A stretch of DNA of 64,000 nt from Ophiura sarsii (taxonomy: Eukaryota; Echinodermata; Ophiuroidea; Amphilepidida; Ophiuridae). The notes below the pieces were generated by a model. That model was not told the origin of the DNA. It was given only the letters and a program-made list of their open reading frames with translations, and ran no database searches. The stretch spans positions 63,341,431 to 63,405,430 of the forward strand of contig CM069442.1 in NCBI GenBank assembly GCA_035610835.1, read 5' to 3'. The translations under genes and the position numbers were made by a program. Shown here piece after piece: positions 51,501 through 55,545 of the stretch. Every line of letters starts with the position of its first letter. Position 1 is the stretch's first letter.

Positions 51501-52545
51501 TTCGCTTTTTACCCTTCTTCCAACTGATGCGGTGATCTAGGGACGCTATACGAGCAGACTTCCTTGGGGATTCTTCAGTATTACATGTACCTGCTTCCGT
51601 TTTAGTCGGAGTCCTTTTCAAGAAGCCACCACCCTTTTTTGATTTGAAGCCTGGTTTTGGGGGTGTCTTGGGTACTAACTGTCTTGTGGCTATCAACAAT
51701 TTCTTACTGCGTTGTTTCTCTGGTGTCTTCAACACTCTTTTTGATTTGCTTTGACTACCTGTGGTTTTTGGGGAGGCTTGTAATTTGCGTTTCTTGCCTG
51801 CCTTCTTCGGTGGAGTTGTTGAAATGACCAATGCTGGGCTAGATAGAGATGAAGGACTTTCAAACTGAACGCCATCACCTTCATACAACCTTCCAACACT
51901 TTGACCTGAAGTTCCTGCCCCACATGACAGTGATGCCAAATCTTTGCTGCTGATTGTGTCAACCTTTCTAGTGGGCGTTTGATATTGCTGCACTGACTGA
52001 GCAGGGTCGCCTCCAAATTCGGTCCCTACCACCTGGCCATGTGCTCTCTGACTAAATTCTGTGAGCAGACGCACTGCCTCTTCGCATTCTTTCTGGGGAT
52101 CGATTGGCGGAGATCCTTGCTCCTGTGTAAAATACTGCTGACTTGTCAAATCCGTTTCATTTCCTCCTATTTTGGCAAAGTCTGATGGAGCACACCATCC
52201 TGTGTCATCATACTCTGACTGTGTTGCGCATTTCTTAGGAGGACGTCCTCGCTTTCTTTTTGATGCATTGCCCCCAGTACCTGTTGTATTCCCAGCTTTT
52301 GCAAGCTCAGATTTCACAGACATTGTAGGTGGTGCTGTCAACTTGGTGGATCTTGATGTGGAATCACAGTCTCCACCAGCTGTACTGATTGTCCCACCAT
52401 GACCGGTAGTATTGACTTGCAAATATGTGCCATCTGGTCTATGATGAGATGCAGATGTCTGGCTGACTACTGGGGGTTTACTTCTTTTTGATGCAGGCTT
52501 ATTGTCTTCATGAGGTAGAGGCCTCTTCTTGGATTGGTCAGACAT
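12344..52545 (-). CDS. GON4L: GON4L homologue, complete 24-exon coding region
   Basis: The exons listed below join in one open frame of about 3,251 residues. GON4L is a nuclear transcriptional co-regulator; in vertebrates it associates with YY1, SIN3A and HDAC1, and homologues include fly mute, worm gon-4 and zebrafish ugly duckling. Order: basic N-terminus with AT-hook-like RGRPPKK and SPRKSARI words and a K-rich run (1-410); conserved GON4L N-terminal blocks (380-715); QQQMQQHVQLL helix (about 787-797); SANT-like region (872-1017); a long low-complexity exon (1018-2291); two PAH repeats (about 2280-2451); a Cys/His patch (2510-2540); an acidic exon (2540-3164); a C-terminal Myb/SANT domain (3163-3212) and an acidic tail. 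All splice phases agree. Human GON4L is about 1,000 residues shorter. The family assignment rests on remembered alignment and is strong; gene product function here is inferred. Confidence 0.93.
14186..14262 (-). pseudogene. degenerate copy of GON4L exon 24 3' half plus intron start
   Basis: On the minus strand the sequence ends LAKELQDETAEQ followed by GTATGAAG. The true exon 24 ends IAEKLQDKTAEQ followed by GTATGG. Similarity continues about 25 bases into the intron (TTTCTATGGTAATG against ATCTCTGTGGTAAGG), so genomic sequence rather than cDNA was duplicated. The upstream half is decayed, with an in-frame TGA and no matching acceptor, so it is unlikely to be spliced as a coding alternative. 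Confidence 0.7.
14279..14578. mobile_element. MITE-like insertion between exon 24 and its relic
   Basis: The ends pair: TTAGGCCAAACAAAGAAG at the left, and CTTCTTTGTTTGGCCTTA at the right, extending through GTCCGTCTCAGAA / TTCTGAGACAGAC. The interior is poly-T rich. The TTTGTTTGGCCTTA end also terminates the element at 40599-40958, suggesting one family. It sits about 25 bases inside intron 24, next to the exon 24 donor. Confidence 0.65.
14602..14704 (-). CDS. GON4L: GON4L exon 24: Myb/SANT helices 1-2
   Basis: Begins after TTACAG and, with two bases from exon 23, reads READRILLQSCQQRDPTESL then FAEIAEKLQDKTAEQ: the acidic-start first helix and the second helix of the GON4L C-terminal Myb-like domain. 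The donor is CAG/GTATGG. Phase 2 in, phase 0 out. 34 full codons. Confidence 0.92.
15134..16109. mobile_element. non-autonomous DNA transposon flanked by TTAA
   Basis: TTAA at 15130-15133 and 16110-16113 flanks terminal repeats GGGCAGTGTCAACCC and GGGTTGACACTTCCC (one mismatch). Internal inverted blocks also pair (TTTTCAGACAGCATAACTA near 15593 with its complement near 15899; GGAGGCAATTTTTT near 15674 with its complement near 15822). No transposase ORF. The TTAA target suggests a piggyBac or Kolobok relative. Lies in intron 23. Confidence 0.8.
16526..18402 (-). CDS. GON4L: GON4L exon 23: large acidic exon
   Basis: About 626 codons (residues 2540-3164). It opens VSRLELISSLKGLRP and then is extremely Glu/Asp-rich: a DEKETE-type stretch around 2640-2720, a middle region with about eight imperfect 10-residue VKDT-type repeats (17035-17280), and a second acid run near the end (DDDDDDLSGDDEG). 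It closes TPVIWTR, the start of the Myb domain, with donor AG/GTAGGA. The poly-Ser/His ORFs on the opposite strand are shadows of the GAT/GAA codon runs. Confidence 0.9.
18770..18830 (-). pseudogene. degenerate copy of part of GON4L exon 22
   Basis: Minus-strand reading gives RCYCHDISVDLSIRHHAH, alignable to exon 22 KCNCHDKSLDLRVKRKVRH. The DNA also aligns (ATGTTATTGTCATGATATAT against ATGTAACTGTCACGATAAAT, then CTGTGGATCTGAG against CTCTGGATCTGAG). It sits in intron 22, downstream of the parent exon, without clear splice sites, and looks like a decayed local exon duplicate. Confidence 0.6.
18895..19600 (-). repeat. dispersed GGGTCC-rich repeat, copy A
   Basis: Read on the minus strand it begins GCAGGGGTAGCACTGGCTCA, has several GAGGGGTCC/AAGGGGTCC words, and ends near GGACGCGCAAGAACGCGACC. 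It matches 57588-58025 read on the plus strand, with extra internal sequence here. Non-coding. It lies in intron 22. Confidence 0.75.
19625..19831 (+). repeat. dispersed repeat, copy 2
   Basis: Matches 7494-7705 in the same orientation (TTAACATTTAGTTTCCCCCA..., CAGGGCTGGTACTCAACAAT, ATGAACAGCTGTCACTTCAC). Lies in intron 22 of GON4L. Confidence 0.85.
20082..20222 (-). CDS. GON4L: GON4L exon 22: Cys/His patch
   Basis: 47 codons, phase 0 at both ends. Reads GQLIDPWKGWNAELQYGTHS, then CKCNCH and, after a basic linker, HCAYC. The CxCxCH...HCxxC arrangement could bind a metal ion; that is inference. The donor is GGG/GTAAGT. Confidence 0.88.
21096..21218 (-). CDS. GON4L: GON4L exon 21: DDFEEIE and basic tail
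   Basis: 41 codons, phase 0. Opens YDDFEEIEVSDCEDE, matching the vertebrate block just after PAH2 (DGFEEVxLPDVEEEE), then a Lys/Ser/Arg-rich stretch (KPAKKKRSSSRK) that resembles a nuclear localisation signal. Confidence 0.9.
21600..21732. mobile_element. MITE with 26-bp perfect terminal inverted repeats
   Basis: GAGTTTAACTTTCGATCTCA plus CACAA (21605-21630) is exactly mirrored at 21702-21727. The interior holds a CAGGTGTTTCTACACCT pairing. The perfect arms imply a recent insertion. In intron 20. Confidence 0.85.
22067..22213 (-). CDS. GON4L: GON4L exon 20: second half of PAH2
   Basis: 49 codons, phase 0. LKDLILPELKGQPHLQQEFS followed by LLFPNDLPPESHMMDFEYI matches the vertebrate PAH2 end ([20 protein letters not shown]...MGDFEEI). 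PAH repeats are four-helix folds that bind short amphipathic helices, as in SIN3. Confidence 0.93.
22475..22930 (+). other. intronic 139-codon ORF of unknown nature
   Basis: An open frame from 22475 to 22894 in intron 19, on the strand opposite GON4L. It has no recognisable domain and no splice or promoter context, and is followed by AATAAAGATTGATTACAC, reminiscent of a LINE 3' end. Probably a retroelement tail or chance ORF. Confidence 0.25.
23228..23371 (-). CDS. GON4L: GON4L exon 19: first half of PAH2
   Basis: 48 codons, phase 0. EFAKARLFLRQMEVHFRKQP then AHFQKILSLI matches vertebrate [26 protein letters not shown]. It joins exon 20 directly. Confidence 0.93.
23483..24014. mobile_element. 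mariner-like foldback element containing RT remnants
   Basis: TA-flanked ends GAGGTGTATCAACAAGTTTT and AAAACTTGTTGATACCCCTC, with nearly full-length inverted arms (for example CTTAAAAACATTATGGTGCA paired near 23.9 kb). Near the centre the minus strand reads GVPQGSV, a reverse-transcriptase motif, followed by FTMYTAALKDDIDVHG; the other arm carries a related plus-strand LEDVIDLHGLGI. An RT fragment therefore seems captured and inverted inside a mariner-ended palindrome. Lies in intron 18. Confidence 0.75.
24581..24679 (-). CDS. GON4L: GON4L exon 18: end of PAH1
   Basis: 33 codons, phase 0. LYQNMCTILDNHCELVEEFT then AFLPQGVALQCGV matches vertebrate CELFEDFAAFLLPEQALQCGL. The donor is GTG/GTAAGT. 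Confidence 0.93.
25086..25175 (-). CDS. GON4L: GON4L exon 17: PAH1 start
   Basis: 30 codons, phase 0. EELKNEPIRYVEFLRLLSDY followed by AEEKNPDIVK is an amphipathic helix pair typical of PAH repeats. Confidence 0.9.
25301..25547. mobile_element. MITE family with TATAATC...GTCATA termini, copy 1
   Basis: Ends TATAATCATCGTCATA and TATGACAGTGACAATA are imperfect inverted repeats. The interior (GTATACCGGACGCTTT..., TGATTGGTCAATC, AACAACAACAAAACA) matches 48353-48546. In intron 16. Confidence 0.75.
26552..26704. mobile_element. MITE with GAACGAACAC arms, copy 1
   Basis: CTATAGGTAAATTAATTAAT then TGAACGAAC at the left is mirrored at the right (GTTCGTTCAATTATTAATTT then ACCTATAG) with one base of length difference. 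The core shares TACATTGCGTGAAGC-CGCAC with copies near 31.1 and 53.3 kb. It ends only about 44 bp inside intron 16 from the exon 16 donor. Confidence 0.8.
26748..30569 (-). CDS. GON4L: GON4L exon 16: 1,274-codon central exon
   Basis: Residues 1018-2291, phase 0 at both ends, opening KYMQVVNLQTKEEQLEEDQP. Mostly disordered: a Thr/Pro/Gln-rich first third; two related helices (EEQAEIDKANKLLEDIRKRL and AEQEAANQLLQVIRNKL, each followed by Ser/Glu clusters); about twelve 10-residue K-D-S-A-A-Q-S/A-K-P-G repeats (28866-29268); many Ser-Pro sites; a Glu/Asp cluster (EEPMDDEEEVNVVDIEDEDV) and a closing basic segment (KKKRRIPAKRIKTKLRRVM) leading into LLDPNIV and PAH1. The last block is the best-conserved part. 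The donor is GAG/GTAAGT. Vertebrates have a shorter equivalent region. Confidence 0.92.
28866..29268 (-). repeat. 30-bp coding minisatellite in GON4L exon 16
   Basis: About twelve tandem 30-base units encode variants of KDSAAQSKPG. The five or so units nearest 28.9-29.1 kb are almost identical and flanking units are more divergent, the usual pattern of an array still turning over at one end. Lys-rich, reminiscent of linker-histone tails. Confidence 0.85.
30837..31331. mobile_element. GAACGAACAC-family repeat, copy 2, with nested insertion
   Basis: Outer sequence (CACTATAGTCGGATTTATA ... ATTGAACGAACAC ... CATTGCGTGAAGCACGCAC ... GGTGTTCGTTCAAT ... CAAACAATCTATTTTGATAT) matches 53202-53417 inverted. 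The part 30855-31125 is absent from that copy and has its own ends (see next). Lies in intron 15. Confidence 0.8.
30855..31125. mobile_element. nested TA-flanked MITE
   Basis: Ends AGGCTATATTAAAAAAA and TTTTTTTAATATAGCC plus matching inner blocks (GGTCTCAAAGCTC / GAGCTTTGAGAC) form terminal inverted repeats of about 45 bp with TA on either side. The 53.3 kb copy preserves the uninterrupted TTTATAATTGAAC target, proving insertion. Confidence 0.85.
31565..31930 (+). mobile_element. LINE 3' end fragment (CR1/L2-type tail)
   Basis: Plus-strand translation gives FKILTIVYKCFNDGAPSYLK, DLTSTYVPKRSGPRFASDTR and ILTVPKL, then after a frame break WNNLPRHIR and FKKMLKLTYST: the conserved C-terminal end of CR1/L2-type reverse-transcriptase proteins. 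An AGCGCTATATA tail follows and is interrupted by a mariner-like element. Confidence 0.8.
31931..32594. mobile_element. mariner-like MITE inserted in a LINE tail
   Basis: CAGGTGAGTCAAAAAAAAGT at the left and ACTTTTTTTTGACTCACCATG at the right, with TA on each side (31929-31930 and 32595-32596). About 660 bp with no transposase ORF. It splits the LINE 3' tail (GCGCTATA / TAAATGCTCATTG). Confidence 0.8.
32673..32789 (-). CDS. GON4L: GON4L exon 15
   Basis: 39 codons, phase 0. AYRKHGIINPLPIPCEPVAP then GGGILPTQLYENRKPEWLK aligns with vertebrate [20 protein letters not shown]...RLPFWLK, just after the SANT-like region. The donor is AAG/GTATTT. Confidence 0.9.
33469..33628 (-). CDS. GON4L: GON4L exon 14: SANT-like region
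   Basis: With two bases from exon 13 it reads NLIVCGLDQFKKFDTLEVKM, KLIQEHMMPAKTVKQLCLHV and KNASSKRGGENVIK, matching vertebrate [41 protein letters not shown]...DNIIK. The acceptor is CTATAG, the donor AAG/GTACGT. Confidence 0.92.
34040..34118 (+). mobile_element. tRNA-like SINE head
   Basis: A box-like GATTTAGTGGGTAATTC is followed about 35 bases later by a B box, GGGTTCGAGTCC. The flanks do not form a clean 7-bp acceptor stem and there is no CCA, so a SINE head is more likely than a tRNA gene. In intron 13. Confidence 0.5.
35183..35342 (-). CDS. GON4L: GON4L exon 13
   Basis: Reads EPTSAASLQRHLTIPLSAIE, then VMASSTVFMYPELLPAVKQN and a DSED end. The STVFMYPELLP motif equals vertebrate TSKVFMYPELLP and is among the strongest GON4L signatures. 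Phase 1 in, phase 2 out; donor AA/GTAAGG. Confidence 0.93.
35551..37902. mobile_element. putative 2.35 kb insertion flanked by ACATTAGTT
   Basis: The 9-mer ACATTAGTT occurs at 35542-35550 and 37903-37911. Both ends of the enclosed DNA are rich in AATCGATTAATCG-type palindromic words, while the middle has no recognisable ORF and an A-tract at about 37733-37749. This looks like a non-autonomous transposon with a 9-bp target duplication, but the terminal repeats are poor. It lies in intron 12. Confidence 0.45.
38346..38499 (-). CDS. GON4L: GON4L exon 12
   Basis: 51 codons plus one base: TELNYLADNFEQAVFGANAS, TSVQPLPYNSFFRTSNLQEA, CSIADNPLPQR. Aligns with the vertebrate block KELGTFAQSS...[21 protein letters not shown]. 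Donor G/GTAATT. Confidence 0.9.
38640..38960 (+). mobile_element. LINE 3' tail fragment
   Basis: Plus-strand frame gives EPLPVYICSCLSIGSFKSQL then KTHFFKLF, the C-terminal 'LWNSLP..I...SFKSQLKTHFF' signature of CR1/L2-like elements, followed by an AT-rich tail. A frameshift separates it from the preceding Trp codon. In intron 11. Confidence 0.75.
39574..39660 (-). CDS. GON4L: GON4L exon 11
   Basis: 29 codons: HVQLLCQMSVMSRACGSMQK then ETSQAKKFL, co-linear without gaps with vertebrate [29 protein letters not shown]. Phase 0 at both ends; donor TTG/GTGAGT. Confidence 0.93.
40343..40570 (-). CDS. GON4L: GON4L exon 10
   Basis: 76 codons. YGNEVDLQQAAQTIVDIRSN, then QPMTLGSLIAQQRQASSQAS (vertebrate EEPLANLLNEQHRTVKEL), a variable stretch, and DGECQQLQQQMQQ, continuing the conserved helix into exon 11. 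The acceptor is TTACAG, the donor CAG/GTAGGA. Confidence 0.92.
40599..40958. mobile_element. MITE family copy A with 11-bp target duplication
   Basis: Flanked by ACATCCACATT on both sides (40588-40598 and 40959-40969). Imperfect terminal repeats: AGGCCAACGAAAACACATTG at the left, and CATAATACTTTTGTTTGGCC near the right end, with GTTGCACTCA / TGAGGGCAAC inside. The interior matches 56107-56475. Inserted about 30 bp upstream of exon 10. Confidence 0.85.
41530..41970. repeat. minisatellite of about 165-bp units (three copies)
   Basis: Three tandem units, each with GGTCAATCTGGGTACAC (third: CTGTGTACAC), ATCTCAA-CCCCCTTACC, ATTATTGTCACCAAGTT and TTGAGATTGAAGTCTGACTT. Starts near 41530, 41695 and 41860; the last unit is truncated. 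In intron 9. Confidence 0.75.
41971..43515. other. intron 9 sequence, nothing recognised
   Basis: Short ORFs on both strands without similarity or splice context. No exon is needed here because exons 9 and 10 join in phase with continuous family similarity. Confidence 0.5.
43527..44053. mobile_element. DNA transposon relic with 11-bp direct repeats
   Basis: The ends read CGTATTATCCCTATTAAGCG and CGCTTAATAGGGATAATACG, perfect inverted repeats. ATAGTAGAAAT directly flanks both sides (43516-43526 and 44054-44064). Sub-terminal GGGCGCTTA words recur at both ends. No transposase ORF. An 11-bp duplication points to a Mutator-like or similar long-TSD superfamily. Confidence 0.85.
44065..45255. other. 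intron 9, proximal part, nothing recognised
   Basis: No gene or clear repeat. A GGGGAAAGGTTTTGGTCCGA-type block near 44.59 kb loosely resembles sequence near 21.46 kb. Confidence 0.45.
45256..45296 (-). CDS. GON4L: GON4L exon 9 (41 bp)
   Basis: A micro-exon reading KKELDELMDELMDA across its joins; vertebrate TKKEVNELMEELFETF. Phase 1 in, phase 0 out. Acceptor CTACAG, donor GCA/GTAAGT. Confidence 0.92.
45757..45876 (-). CDS. GON4L: GON4L exon 8
   Basis: Reads PESVEPPDDEQNDPEYNFLA then EEETVDTEDFRNDKAVRVS. Vertebrate [30 protein letters not shown] matches almost residue for residue. Phase 1 in and out; donor A/GTAAGT. Confidence 0.94.
46518..46684. mobile_element. MITE with TACTGTAAAAC termini
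   Basis: TACTGTAAAAC at the left and GTTTTACAGTA at the right are perfect inverted repeats. The interior has TTTCGCGAAT/TTTTGCGAATTT words like the element at 7706-7892. It ends about 60 bp from exon 7, in intron 7. Confidence 0.8.
46746..46914 (-). CDS. GON4L: GON4L exon 7
   Basis: 56 codons plus one base: ETIAHRTRSKHAIHQPVEEI, EASFMPPDIAHDMYDSDHED, KDDDWVAWLAGLSRPS. Vertebrate LIAFRTRSKMPL...[29 protein letters not shown] aligns closely. Acceptor CTCACAG, donor G/GTAAGT. Confidence 0.94.
46915..47749. other. intron 6, nothing recognised
   Basis: About 830 bases without a gene or clear repeat. A CACTGCCACAGTAAAACTGC stretch at about 47.22 kb forms a small inverted repeat. Confidence 0.45.
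47750..48040 (-). CDS. GON4L: GON4L exon 6
   Basis: 97 codons, phase 0. A Ser/Thr-Pro-rich start (NESDYESVASSQRSDFGSPC), then HISAVAIPMGPPMSRPRVDR and DDMSFLKQLDCYDAELKSIQ. Vertebrate [36 protein letters not shown] aligns. Acceptor AACAG, donor CAG/GTAAGC. Confidence 0.93.
48353..48546. mobile_element. MITE family with TATAGTCA...GTCATA termini, copy 2
   Basis: Left TATAGTCAGCGTCATA, right TTAACAGTGACTATA. The interior matches 25301-25547 (TACTGGACGCTTTT, GATTAGTCAATTG, GCATGCATACATAGTTGTT, AACAACAACAAAACA). In intron 5. Confidence 0.75.
48697..48828 (-). CDS. GON4L: GON4L exon 5
   Basis: 44 codons, phase 0. SAVAWPLTPVKNAKPVPQFD, then EIDFPEDSDEDEDYRPSHED and LTMT. Vertebrate [40 protein letters not shown] aligns. 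Donor ACT/GTAAGT. Confidence 0.93.
48829..49476. other. intron 4, nothing recognised
   Basis: About 650 bases of AT-rich intron with no repeat or ORF I can support. Confidence 0.5.
49477..49530 (-). CDS. GON4L: GON4L exon 4 (54 bp)
   Basis: 18 codons, EPKLTRSKLKEVTEKVGG; vertebrate EPKMTRSKLKEVVEKGV is nearly identical. Acceptor TTTTAG, donor GGG/GTGAGT, phase 0 at both ends. Confidence 0.94.
49597..49782. mobile_element. foldback MITE with about 54-bp arms
   Basis: AGGTCAATAAATGCGTATGT... at the left pairs with ...ACATACGCATGCATTGACCT at the right. The arms continue through TTTCGAGA-AAATTAGA and ATCAATGCAC. The centre carries GCACGACCCCGAAGGGGAGTGC, a further imperfect palindrome. Just downstream (about 49968-50000) CGCGGAGTGCA and TGCACTCCGCG form another hairpin. 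In intron 3. Confidence 0.75.
50854..50961 (-). CDS. GON4L: GON4L exon 3
   Basis: 36 codons, HVITNEHVLAMVRNTMQDLE then EPGNSSGSPEKAPAVY; vertebrate [21 protein letters not shown] aligns. Phase 0 at both ends. Acceptor TTTTCAG, donor TAT/GTAAGT. Confidence 0.94.
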
Positions 52546-52549
52546 GGTG
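51316..52549 (-). CDS. GON4L: GON4L exon 2: start codon and basic N-terminus
   Basis: The acceptor TTTCTTTCTCAG ends four bases before the start, giving CACC-ATG at 52545 in a good Kozak context. 410 codons begin MSDQSKKRPLPHEDNKPASK. The exon has KRKRGRPPKK (AT-hook-like), a CEEAVRLLTEFSQRA helix, several TP/SP-rich Lys segments (TPEKQRSKKLL, KTPPKPGFKSKKGGG), SPRKSARIASLD, a run of Lys, and SDLEARLEENAAKNNLTAIN then VKSILH, which matches vertebrate LEEKLEENAAKHNLT. Donor CAT/GTAAGT. The upstream acceptor means a separate 5' UTR exon exists. Confidence 0.92.
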
Positions 52550-52689
52550 CTGAGAAAGAAAAAAGATAGAAACAAATAGATGAAAATGTGGGCATTCCCA
52601 AAGTGTTACATCAAAAATCGTTCCCAAAAATAGATCAGAGATAACGATTTTTGAGATTATGGCACTTCATAACATCTACTACATTAGTA

Positions 52690-53140
52690 CTATCGTTTAA
52701 TCAAATTGGTGAGAAATTCGATTTGTGACATGCGATGTGCAGAGATAAGAGATAGACCTGTTGCTTCCTTTATTATGCCATCATACCAACAGAGTTTTGG
52801 TCTGCCATGTCTACTAATTCCATCGACAGCTCCTTGAGTTATCACCTTTTCTAGGTTGTCACCTTCTTGTCTAGCAATGTGTTAAAAATATTGCAGTTTG
52901 TTGCGCTGATCTTATTACACAGAGAAGCTTGGTCACCAATCTGGCTTCTGACAAATTGATTGGTCTTATGCTCTTTCCATGATATTCCTAACATATTGCG
53001 CCAACACCACATTTCAAATGCTGATATATTCTTTGAATCCCCAATTCCCACTGACCAGGTTTCAGCTCCATATGTAGCAACCGGAAATATATATGCCTTA
53101 ATAATGCATACTTTTGTGGCCTTTGTGATTCCTCTATCAT
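52690..53140 (-). mobile_element. LINE reverse-transcriptase C-terminal remnant
   Basis: Minus-strand translation reads GIGDSKNISAFEMWCWRNML then GISWKEHKTNQFVRSQI, the 'AFEMWCYRRMLRISW..H.TN' signature of non-LTR retrotransposon polyproteins. Frames then shift; nearby sequence gives QGAVDGISRHGRPK and WYDGI-like words. Broken and non-functional. It lies in the 5' UTR intron of GON4L, in the same orientation. Confidence 0.75.
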
Positions 53141-53201
53141 ATTAAATGGTTGATTAGGCATTTGTTGATGTTTTAGCCATGGCCATACGCCCCGACCTGG
53201 T

Positions 53202-53417
53202 GCTCTAATATCAAAATAGATTGTTTGAACAATTTGGACTAAAGTGAAATCATTCTACGTTCTACCCTTTTACTATAGTATGATTAAAAATAATGAGCAT
53301 CACACAGCACAAATATGATCGCGCCCGAAATGTTCACGCTCATGGTTGTGCACGCTTCACGCAATGTACGCAAACACTGCTTGAATGTATTTCGTTCAAT
53401 TATAAATCCGACTATAC
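53202..53417. mobile_element. GAACGAACAC-family repeat, copy 3 (intact site)
   Basis: Inverted relative to the 30.8-31.3 kb copy: GCTCTAATATCAAAATAGAT ... CTACCCTTTTACTATAGTAT ... GCTTCACGCAATGTACG ... TTCGTTCAATTATAAATCCG. It lacks the 270-bp insertion found in copy 2. Confidence 0.8.
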
Positions 53418-53782
53418 CAACATATGGGTTTCTTGTACTAGTATTAGTCCACACCACATTTTCCCTATATTATTATGCAGTGCACTGAACGTCTTCTTTT
53501 TGTATAAAGAGCAAATGTGAAAAATAGCCCAACAGACATTAACAAAGTTAATGAACTGAGTGATTACAAATCAAACTGGTCTCTCTACAGAGAGCTCTGA
53601 TGGGCCAATCAATTGGTTCACTACAACTAGTGCTGGGAGTTAGCGTGTAATTTAGTATCTGTGTACACAGGCAGTGTTTCGTTCATGTACACAGTTATGA
53701 CATTTACAAAAAACCAAATTAGTATTTCGGCCACGTGAGACCAGCATACTTGACTGCCCAATTTTACGACTTCATAAAAAAT

Positions 53783-53917
53783 GTTCGTTCTCTGGAATCT
53801 CACTAACAGCAGCCTGGTGCCAACAATTTGGAACCAGGCTGTTGTTAACAGTTGATCGCATTCATAGTATTGGTTGTCCGCCTAGTGATTTACTATGTTT
53901 ACACACACGCGTACACC
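53783..53917 (+). repeat. inverted duplicate block, arm 1a
   Basis: Contains CAGCCTGGTGCCAACAATTT, GTTAACAGTTGATCGC and TTGGTTGTCCGCCTAGTGAT. The reverse complement lies at 59929-60070 with few differences. Confidence 0.85.
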
Positions 53918-54334
53918 TTTTTTCGGAATCAAACGCGAAGGGGGCTTAAATACACAGGACGTGTTAACTGTGCAACCCTATAGCTATACCTAACTTCACG
54001 TACCAATTGCTTGCAATTGGTACATGACATAGCCCCTGGTTTTCAAGCCGATACAACTGTGTCACAGCAGCGAGTAATTTTCATGGAAATATTTCTTGAA
54101 CACCGCAAAGGTTAGACGGATTAAGATAGCGACTTCCTTTGTGTGTACCACCTGTGTCTCTTCAACAACTGTCAAAGTTCTCGAATTCCACGCATTGATT
54201 TGTCGGACCGCGATGTAAATGAAGCGATGCGTCATTTTAATCTCTTTGACTGTGGTTTCATCGGAGATGACTGTACTTAATAGGGCTACTCAGTGCTACG
54301 GAAGCAGGCCTACATTTATTGATTTAGGCCTTAC

Positions 54335-54490
54335 CTTAAAATCCTTCTTTTGTGTTACACTTGACATTTTTTAGTTCCCAAAATTGTCCTTACTTGTTCC
54401 TGTGGTTGTTCCGTAGTGACTAGGCTTGTGATTCGTATTCGTGATAGTGGTGAATGATGAAATTATCGGCGAAAATGTCGCCGCGAAATT
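54335..54490 (-). other. possible 5' UTR exon(s) of GON4L
   Basis: Exon 2 begins with a splice acceptor, so an upstream exon is required. Two donors on the minus strand look good: CAA/GTAAGG ending at 54394 and AAG/GTAAGG ending at 54335. I cannot choose between them or place the transcription start; RNA evidence would decide. No coding similarity here. Confidence 0.25.
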
Positions 54491-54993
54491 GCAGTCAAGA
54501 CTCCAAAATCTAATGTTGTGGATGACCTTATGACCTTGTGGATGACCTTATTACTCATGAATATATCATGAATATTAATGATTTTATTCAAATTAATTCA
54601 AATATTAATTTTACAGTGCGGTTGCTGACGAGCGATGTTATGAAATTGATAGACATCATATTTTTATTTTAACGAGCGCATCAAGTAATTATCGACGTCA
54701 TACAACGTCACGATTATTTGCATAATCGTACTGCATGCTAGGAAAAAAAGGTCAAATCGCAATTTGTTCGTAAATTATTTTAGGGTTTCGTTTTAAAGTA
54801 CATTTTTCTCTCTCTTTTTCACGCCAGTGAGTGGATTCAATTCACCATCATCATAGCTGAGTTATTAAAGAACAAGATGACACAGTAAATATCAGTATTT
54901 AGTCTAAATTTTGACATTTAGTAAATGCACTAAATTGATTTACATTGACGTACGCGTAGCGTAGAGGTTCCGATACACTGATCGGTCTGAATA

Positions 54994-55021
54994 ATGGCCG
55001 TCTTCGAGCGAAGACGGCCAT
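54994..55021. repeat. 28-bp palindrome ATGGCCGTCTTCG-AG-CGAAGACGGCCAT
   Basis: Perfect 13-bp arms around a two-base centre, GC-rich against an AT-rich background, about 500 bp upstream of the likely GON4L first exon. It could be a regulatory dyad or part of a decayed foldback element. Confidence 0.75.
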
Positions 55022-55079
55022 GAAAGGACTAACATAGGATATACACCAAGCCCACAGTTGCAAAATAATTAAGAATCTA

Positions 55080-55395
55080 TGTAATCTACAAAGGTAGGAA
55101 TCATCGATAAAATCATGTTGATATGTACATGTGTTAATCTGGACTTATGATGTACAGCACAAGTCGGCCTAGAATTTGCGTGTAGTGCAACCCCTGCCCT
55201 GTGACCTAGGACTGATGTGTGTACAGCCACAGACCGGGATGATCCCCTACTCTTTACGAAGGAATCTGTGACCTTTTTAACGTGCTGGGATTTTTGCCCT
55301 TTCCGATACACGAGACCACCATTTATACGTGACTTCTGAACCACGAGACAATTGAGACTAAGTACCTTGCCCAAGGATACAAACATGTTGGCCGA
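55080..55395 (+). repeat. probable SINE-type repeat with CCTTGCCCAAGGATACAA motif
   Basis: TTTTTAACGTGCTGGGATTT, then CCTTTCCGATACACGAGACC and GTACCTTGCCCAAGGATACA resemble the body of widespread tRNA-derived SINEs of marine animals. The opposite-strand ORF (55069-55398) has no similarity I recognise and is probably a shadow. Confidence 0.4.
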
Positions 55396-55396
55396 C

Positions 55397-55545
55397 ATGT
55401 ATAACCCAGGTAAGTGTATTCAAATGTTCTAGAAATAGACAAACTAGAAACGAAAATCGCCGACGTCCGAACATATCGTATGCTTTCATTTCATAGCTCT
55501 CATACTGAGTCGTATCACGACGTATGAGAGCTATGAAACAGAGCT
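55397..55545 (+). repeat. inverted duplicate block, arm 1b
   Basis: Begins TGTATAACCCAGGTAAGTGT, includes GAAACGAAAATCGCC, and ends AGCTATGAAACAGAGCTATG. The reverse complement is at 59605-59733. Together with arm 1a it frames 1.48 kb that holds the likely GON4L first exon. Confidence 0.85.

Noticed and set aside
55069..55398. 109-codon minus-strand ORF near the GON4L 5' end
   Set aside because: It overlaps a SINE-like repeat and inverted duplicate arm 1b, with no similarity; probably a chance frame.
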